Source: Pseudomonas mosselii (GTDB taxonomy: Bacteria; Pseudomonadota; Gammaproteobacteria; Pseudomonadales; Pseudomonadaceae). From it: a DNA stretch of 64,000 nucleotides. Positions 59,743 to 64,000 of the stretch are shown piece after piece (within the stretch, counting starts at the first letter, position 1; every line of letters starts with the position of its first letter). The position numbers and the translations under genes are program-made. The DNA lies in assembly GCF_003205295.1 (NCBI RefSeq), contig NZ_QJRP01000002.1, positions 124,001 to 188,000 of the forward strand, written 5' to 3'. Below the pieces are notes generated by a model. That model was not told the origin of the DNA. It saw only the letters and a list, made by a program, of their open reading frames with translations, and ran no database searches.

Positions 59743-60504
59743 TCAATAGATGCTGAACGGGAAGTACTTGTCGTTGATCTTCTTGTAGGTGCCGTCGGCG
59801 ACGATTTCTTTCAGTGCGGCGTTGAGCTTGTTGCGCAGCTCATTGTCGCCTTTGCGCACGGCAATGCCGACCTTGTCGCTTTCGTTGACCGGGTCGCCTT
59901 TGAACTCGTAGTTCTTGCCGGCTTCGGATTTCAGCCAGTCGTAGTTGGCGTACTTGTCGGCGAGGATGGCATCGACGCGGCCGGAGGTGAGGTCGAGGTA
60001 GGCATTTTCCTGGCCGTCATACAGGTTGACCTTGAACTCGCCGTCCATGCCGCCGTTATCGTCCAGCCAGGTAGCCGCCTGAGTGGCGCGCTGGGTGCCG
60101 ATGGTCTTGCCCTTGAGCGAAGCGCGGTCGGTCTTGAAATCGACGTTTTTCGGTGCGATGAACTGCTGCTTGTTCGAGTAGTAGGGGTCGGTGAAGTCAA
60201 CGGCCTGCTTGCGTTCGTCGGTGATCGACAGCGAGGAGATGATGAAGTCGGACTTCTTGGCGTTCAGCGCCGGGATGATGCCGTCCCAGTCGGAGACGGC
60301 CACTTCGCATTCGACCTTCATCTTGGCGCACAGGGCGTCACCGATATCCTTGTCGAAGCCGACCACCTGGCCGCTGGCATCTTTGTTGTTGAAGGGCGGG
60401 TAGGCCGCCTCGATGCCCATTTTCAGTTTCTCGGCTGCCATGGCATTGGCCGAGAACACCAGGGTGGCGGCAGCGGCCAGGAGGAATTTCTTGTAGGTCT
60501 GCAT
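59743..60504 (-). CDS. Lysine/arginine/ornithine (or histidine) binding protein, ArgT/HisJ-like
   Basis: 253 residues from ATG 60504: signal peptide MQTYKKFLLAAAATLVFSAN then AMAAEKLKMGIEAAYPPFNN. GFDKDIGDALCAKMKVECEV has the two Cys seen in HisJ/ArgT, and AVSDWDGIIPALNAKKSDFI is the family signature. Part of a hisP-argT-hisQ-hisM operon, so the ligand is probably a basic amino acid. The longer in-frame start at 60648 overlaps hisP and was discarded. Confidence 0.92.
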   Translation of the reverse strand: MQTYKKFLLAAAATLVFSANAMAAEKLKMGIEAAYPPFNNKDASGQVVGFDKDIGDALCAKMKVECEVAVSDWDGIIPALNAKKSDFIISSLSITDERKQAVDFTDPYYSNKQQFIAPKNVDFKTDRASLKGKTIGTQRATQAATWLDDNGGMDGEFKVNLYDGQENAYLDLTSGRVDAILADKYANYDWLKSEAGKNYEFKGDPVNESDKVGIAVRKGDNELRNKLNAALKEIVADGTYKKINDKYFPFSIY

Positions 60505-60517
60505 TCGTGTTGCTCCG

Positions 60518-61291
60518 TTAGCGGTGGCTGGACATGAATTGCTTGCAACGCGCCGAGGTCGGGTTCTCGAAGACCTGCTGCGGCGATCCCTGCTCTTCGA
60601 CCAGGCCCTGGTGCAGGAAGACCACTTCACTGGACACCTGGCGGGCAAAGTTCATCTCGTGCGTCACCAGCAGCATGGTACGGCCTTCTTCGGCCAATGC
60701 GCGGATGACGTTAAGCACTTCCTGGACCATTTCCGGATCTAGCGCCGAGGTCGGCTCGTCGAACAGGATGACCTTGGGCTTCATGGCCAGGGTACGGGCG
60801 ATGGCGGCACGCTGTTGCTGGCCACCGGACAGCTGGGCGGGGTAGCTGTGGCGCTTGTCGTAGATGCCGACCTTGTTCAGCAGCGCTTCGGCATGCTCGG
60901 TGGCCTCGGCCTTGCTCTGGCCGAGCACGCGGCGCGGCGCCTCGATGATGTTGTCGAGGATCGACATGTGCGGCCACAGGTTGAAATTCTGGAAGACGAA
61001 GCCGATCTCGCTGCGCAGGCGGTTGATCTGGCGGTTGTCGGCAGCGATCAGGTCGCCGTTTTTCTGCGCCTTGAGCTTGAGGGACTCGCCGGCGACGATG
61101 ATTTCGCCCTGGTGCGGGTTCTCCAGCAGGTTGATGCAGCGCAGCAGGGTGGACTTGCCAGAGCCGGATGAGCCGAGGATGGAGATCACGTCACCGTCGC
61201 GCGCGGTCAGCGAAATACCCTTGAGAATTTCCTGCTCGCCATAGCGTTTGTGCAGGTTGCGGATTTCCAGCGCGGGCGTGGCCTGGGCCAT
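60518..61291 (-). CDS. hisP: Basic amino-acid ABC transporter ATP-binding protein HisP-like
   Basis: 257-residue ATPase: Walker A GSSGSGKST, Q-loop VFQNFNLWPHM, signature LSGGQQQR, Walker B VILFDEP and H-loop VTHEM. First gene of the minus-strand operon: hisP, then argT-like, hisQ, hisM. Powers the HisQ/HisM permease with the ArgT/HisJ-like binding protein. Its promoter lies in 61292-61500; no clean hexamers were identified. Confidence 0.94.
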   Translation of the reverse strand: MAQATPALEIRNLHKRYGEQEILKGISLTARDGDVISILGSSGSGKSTLLRCINLLENPHQGEIIVAGESLKLKAQKNGDLIAADNRQINRLRSEIGFVFQNFNLWPHMSILDNIIEAPRRVLGQSKAEATEHAEALLNKVGIYDKRHSYPAQLSGGQQQRAAIARTLAMKPKVILFDEPTSALDPEMVQEVLNVIRALAEEGRTMLLVTHEMNFARQVSSEVVFLHQGLVEEQGSPQQVFENPTSARCKQFMSSHR

Positions 61292-61898
61292 GTGCGGTCC
61301 TCATGTGTTCGGGTGCGTTCCCAGCTGTTGGCGGCCTTCCTGGCGAGCGCCACGCTAGCATAGCGGCGCAACGGCGGCCAACCGGGTCGCGGGGGGCTCG
61401 GGTCGCTGGTGGGACAGTTTGTCGCATCGCTGCAGTGGACTGTCGCCAGGATATCCGCATTGGCGTTTTGCCCAGCACCGGAGCCTTGATGAAAAAAGGC
61501 GCGATGGTGCCAGCTTTGGCCCGGTCTGGGAAGCCGTTTTTGGCCGGGTGGCACTGTGTCGCGGGTAATACGGGGTGGAGGTTGCGCCTTCAGGTTGCGC
61601 TTTGCCGTGCCCTGACTTTGTGCCCAGGTGTTACCGAGGGGCACCTTTGGTGCGTTTGTAAGTGAGTATTTCAGTAATCCCGACTTGGCATGGGGATTTG
61701 GCGACCTTTCGGCCAAGGCTTGGCACAATGCCCTGCAAGCCGCGTCGTTATTGGTTGCAGAAACATTTCAGACGAAAGTCATTCTTGGCTGGCCCGCTTA
61801 TTGCCATTCCGAAACCACTGAATGCAGCGACGCCCGCTCTCACCCCCGGCGCGCTGGCCAGTCATTCGTGTAGTCCACCTCCTTACAAAGGTAGTTTT
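61292..61898. promoter_or_regulatory. Gene-free divergent region between hisP and gabP
   Basis: 607 bases with no convincing gene. It must hold promoters for hisP (minus) and gabP (plus). TTGGCAC followed by GC (61721-61739) recalls a sigma-54 site but the GG-to-GC spacing is one base too long. Nothing else recognised. Confidence 0.4.
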
Positions 61899-63284
61899 AT
61901 GAGCGGTAACAATTCCAATGACCTCGCTCAGGGGCTCAAGCAACGGCATGTGACCATGCTGTCCATCGCTGGCGTCATCGGCGCCGGCCTGTTCGTCGGC
62001 TCGGGCCACGCCATTGCCGCCGCCGGCCCTGCCGTGCTGCTGGCCTATGCCGCCGCGGGTACGTTGGTCGTGCTGGTGATGCGCATGCTCGGTGAAATGG
62101 CGGTCGCCTCGCCGGATACCGGTTCCTTTTCCACCTACGCCGACCGCGCCATCGGACGCTGGGCCGGTTTCACCATCGGTTGGCTGTACTGGTGGTTCTG
62201 GGTCCTGGTGATTCCGTTGGAGGCCAACGCTGCCGCCGCCATCCTGCATGCCTGGTTCCCCTCCGTGGACCTGTGGGCGTTTTCCCTGATCATTACCTTG
62301 GCGCTGACCATCACCAACCTGTTCAGCGTGAAGAACTACGGTGAGTTCGAGTTCTGGTTCGCCCTGCTCAAGGTGCTGGCGATCATCGGTTTCATCGTTG
62401 TCGGTTGCGCGGCCATGTTCGGCATGGTGCCGAGCAGCCAGGTCAGCGGCATCAGCCACCTGTTCGACACCCAGGGCTTCATGCCCAACGGTCTGGGCGC
62501 GGTGCTGGCCGCGATGCTGACCACCATGTTCTCGTTCATGGGCACCGAGATCGTCACCATCGCCGCTGCCGAGTCGAAAGACCCGGGCCGCCAGATCAGC
62601 AAGGCCACCAACTCGGTGATCTGGCGTATCTGCCTGTTCTACCTGGTGTCGATCTTCCTGGTCGTGGCCATGGTGCCGTGGAACGATCCGACCCTGGCCG
62701 AAAAGGGGTCCTACCAGACCGTGCTGAGCCTGATAGGTGTGCCGAACGCCAAGCTGATCGTCGACATCGTCGTGCTGATCGCCGTGACCAGCTGCCTGAA
62801 CTCGGCGCTGTACACCTCCTCGCGCATGCTGTTCTCCCTGAGCAAACGTGGTGACGCCCCGGCCATTGCCCAGCGCACCACCAAGGCGGGCACCCCTCAC
62901 TGGGCCGTGCTGCTGTCCACTGCCGCCGCCTTCCTGTGCGTGTTCGCCAACTTCCTGGCCCCGGCCGCGGTATTCGAGTTCCTGCTGGCCAGCTCCGGCG
63001 CCATCGCCCTGCTGGTGTACCTGGTGATCGCCGTGTCGCAACTGCGCATGCGTGCCCAGCGTGAAGCGAAGGGCGAGAAGGTCTCGTTCAAGATGTGGAT
63101 GTTCCCGGGCCTGACCTGGGCGACCATCGCCTTCATCATCGCCATCCTGGTGGTGATGGCCCTGCGTGAAGACCACCGTGCCGAGATCATCGCCACGGCC
63201 ATCCTGAGCATTGGTGTGGTGGCGGCTGGCCTGTTGCTGCACCGCAAGCGTGGCGCTGCTGCGCGTGTTGCGCTGGATAGCTGA
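61899..63284 (+). CDS. gabP: Amino-acid permease GabP-like (GABA permease)
   Basis: 461 residues from ATG 61899 (AAAGGTAG upstream), twelve-helix APC-family permease. Starts HVTMLSIAGVIGAGLFVGSG (the GIIGAGLF-like core) and has MLGEMAVASPDTGSFSTYAD, FSFMGTEIVTIAAAESKDPG and LYTSSRMLFSLSKRGDAP, all typical of GabP of E. coli and pseudomonads. GABA is the expected substrate; other amino acids cannot be excluded. The longer in-frame start at 61662 lacks family similarity. A strong terminator follows. Confidence 0.88.
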   Translation: MSGNNSNDLAQGLKQRHVTMLSIAGVIGAGLFVGSGHAIAAAGPAVLLAYAAAGTLVVLVMRMLGEMAVASPDTGSFSTYADRAIGRWAGFTIGWLYWWFWVLVIPLEANAAAAILHAWFPSVDLWAFSLIITLALTITNLFSVKNYGEFEFWFALLKVLAIIGFIVVGCAAMFGMVPSSQVSGISHLFDTQGFMPNGLGAVLAAMLTTMFSFMGTEIVTIAAAESKDPGRQISKATNSVIWRICLFYLVSIFLVVAMVPWNDPTLAEKGSYQTVLSLIGVPNAKLIVDIVVLIAVTSCLNSALYTSSRMLFSLSKRGDAPAIAQRTTKAGTPHWAVLLSTAAAFLCVFANFLAPAAVFEFLLASSGAIALLVYLVIAVSQLRMRAQREAKGEKVSFKMWMFPGLTWATIAFIIAILVVMALREDHRAEIIATAILSIGVVAAGLLLHRKRGAAARVALDS

Positions 63285-63301
63285 TCCACTGGTGTGAAAT
63301 G

Positions 63302-63336
63302 AAAAGGCCGCGCCCTGTGAGGGGCGCGGCCTTTTT
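63302..63336 (+). terminator. Rho-independent terminator after gabP
   Basis: AAAAGGCCGCGCCC (63302-63315) / GGGCGCGGCCTTTT (63322-63335), about 14-bp stem, T tail. It also faces the convergent 63368 gene and may act both ways. Confidence 0.93.
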
Positions 63337-63367
63337 GTTTGCCAGGGTGCAGGTTGTGCAGTGCGAC

Positions 63368-63811
63368 TCAGCCGAACTGCTTCTGTTGCTGCTGCTGCCT
63401 GGCGACGACCTCCGAGGCGGTGACATAGGCGTCCTGGAACTCGTCGCTTTCAAGCCAGGCCATGGTTGCGTCCTCGTCGGCGCCGTCGAGCCATTTGCGG
63501 TAGGCGGTGAACACCAGGACGATGTAGTCGGTGGCGTGTTCTTCCTTGTGGCCCTTGAGCACCAGCGCCAGCAGCGGGTCGACCAGGAATACCGAGATCA
63601 TTGGCACCAGGCCGTTTTCCTGGGCTTCCTTCATCTTTTCGAACAGGCTGTTGTAGCTGCCCGACTCCATGGCCTTGTTGAACACCTGCTCGACGCTGGC
63701 GCTGTCACCGGCGCTGGCCTTGACCGCCTGGCCGCTGCGCACCATGCGGTTCTGCTTGGCCTTGGTGGCGGCGCGTTTGGCGCGTTTCTGTTGTTTGCTG
63801 TTGGTGGCCAT
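63368..63811 (-). CDS. Uncharacterised protein (147 aa), basic N-terminus
   Basis: 147 residues: a strongly basic start (KQQKRAKRAATKAKQNRMVR) followed by a compact helical domain (SVEQVFNKAMESGSYNSLFE; KMKEAQENGLVPMISVFLVD) and a Gln-rich tail (ARQQQQQKQFG). No family recognised. The basic N-terminus suggests nucleic-acid or ribosome contact, but that is inference. Convergent with gabP, followed upstream by a REP pair at the window's end. Confidence 0.7.
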   Translation of the reverse strand: MATNSKQQKRAKRAATKAKQNRMVRSGQAVKASAGDSASVEQVFNKAMESGSYNSLFEKMKEAQENGLVPMISVFLVDPLLALVLKGHKEEHATDYIVLVFTAYRKWLDGADEDATMAWLESDEFQDAYVTASEVVARQQQQQKQFG

Positions 63812-63894
63812 GGAGGCAGGTCCTTGGGGGGGCTGGTAAAGGCGCGTATTGAAGCGTAGTTGCCAGGGAAACCCAAGGGGTCTTCGAGATCACC

Positions 63895-63992
63895 GGGGGC
63901 GCTTTGCGCCCCTTTCGCGACACAAGGCCGCTCCCACGGGCCTGTGGGAGCGGCCTTGTGTCGCGAAAGGGCTGCGTAGCAGCCCCGGGGAT
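63895..63992. repeat. REP pair at the window end
   Basis: CCCCTTTCGCGACACAAGGC and onward, then GGGCCT centre, then the inverse GCCTTGTGTCGCGAAAGGG, with outer GGGGCGC-type sub-stems. Same family as 6584-6706. Confidence 0.85.
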
Positions 63993-64000
63993 TCAACTGA

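Noticed and set aside
61721..61741. Possible sigma-54 promoter before gabP (TTGGCAC ... CTGCA).
   Set aside because: GG-to-GC spacing is 11 instead of 10, so the standard -24/-12 geometry fails.
61779..63242. A long minus-strand frame within gabP (about 487 codons).
   Set aside because: Shadow of GabP with Gln/His/Gly-rich low-complexity product.

Overview
The window is a stretch of chromosome from a fluorescent Pseudomonas of the P. putida type. The evidence is the GC-rich coding style, the gene order (cysWA; cadA-cadR; thyA-lgt; ptsP-rppH; ilvA-rpiA; D-2-hydroxyglutarate dehydrogenase-serA) and many Pseudomonas-type REP inverted repeats in the intergenic gaps. All calls come from reading the sequence; no database search was run.

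1-10.2 kb is transport, much of it sulfur or amino-acid related: the end of cysW and cysA, a tonB-exbB-exbD operon, a small serine hydrolase, an atypical sigma-54-type AAA+ regulator, an orphan MetQ-like binding protein and a four-gene polar amino-acid ABC operon. 10.2-19.2 kb holds a penicillin-acylase-family Ntn hydrolase, an acetyltransferase, a thioredoxin-like protein, a lysophospholipase-like hydrolase, a 2OG-Fe(II) oxygenase, DUF523, a very short solute-binding protein and a LysR regulator. 19.2-37.9 kb is core: cadA/cadR with a clear MerR-type operator, thyA, lgt, a TSUP permease, an NRDE protein, ptsP, rppH, a HAD hydrolase, ilvA, rpiA, two tandem SdiA-regulated-domain proteins, a FAH-family hydrolase, and D-2-hydroxyglutarate dehydrogenase divergent from serA. 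38-42.5 kb is a 2-aminoethylphosphonate-type ABC importer ending in a PhnZ-like oxygenase. It is followed by a hicAB pair whose toxin gene carries a premature stop, a DUF3079 protein and a copper nitrite reductase.

45.0-53.9 kb is a genomic island at the 3' end of tRNA-Thr(UGU). A P4-type integrase lies beside the tRNA, and a degenerate copy of the tRNA 3' end plus a terminator lies at the far boundary. The island is a mosaic: a GC-rich recombination end (two tyrosine recombinases of different families and a structured non-coding region with DnaA-box-like 9-mers and a 17-bp perfect inverted repeat), and a clearly AT-rich cargo of about 4.5 kb. The cargo has two convergent units. One is a HigB-like toxin with a HigA-like regulator fused to an ImmA/IrrE-type metallopeptidase. 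The other is a tightly overlapping set: DUF4031 protein, a thymidylate-synthase homologue with the dUMP-selecting Asn replaced by Asp (as in dCMP hydroxymethylase), a uracil-DNA-glycosylase-like protein, and an alpha-glutamyl/putrescinyl-thymine pyrophosphorylase clade 3-like protein. This nucleobase-handling cassette is the best candidate for a little-described system, plausibly anti-phage or DNA-modification related.

To the right of the tRNA are two small lipoproteins, an XRE/DUF2975 pair, an mdtJI spermidine exporter preceded by a 26-codon upstream ORF and a leader able to pair with the mdtJ Shine-Dalgarno sequence, a methyltransferase, a hisP-argT-hisQM operon, a GabP-like permease and an uncharacterised protein.
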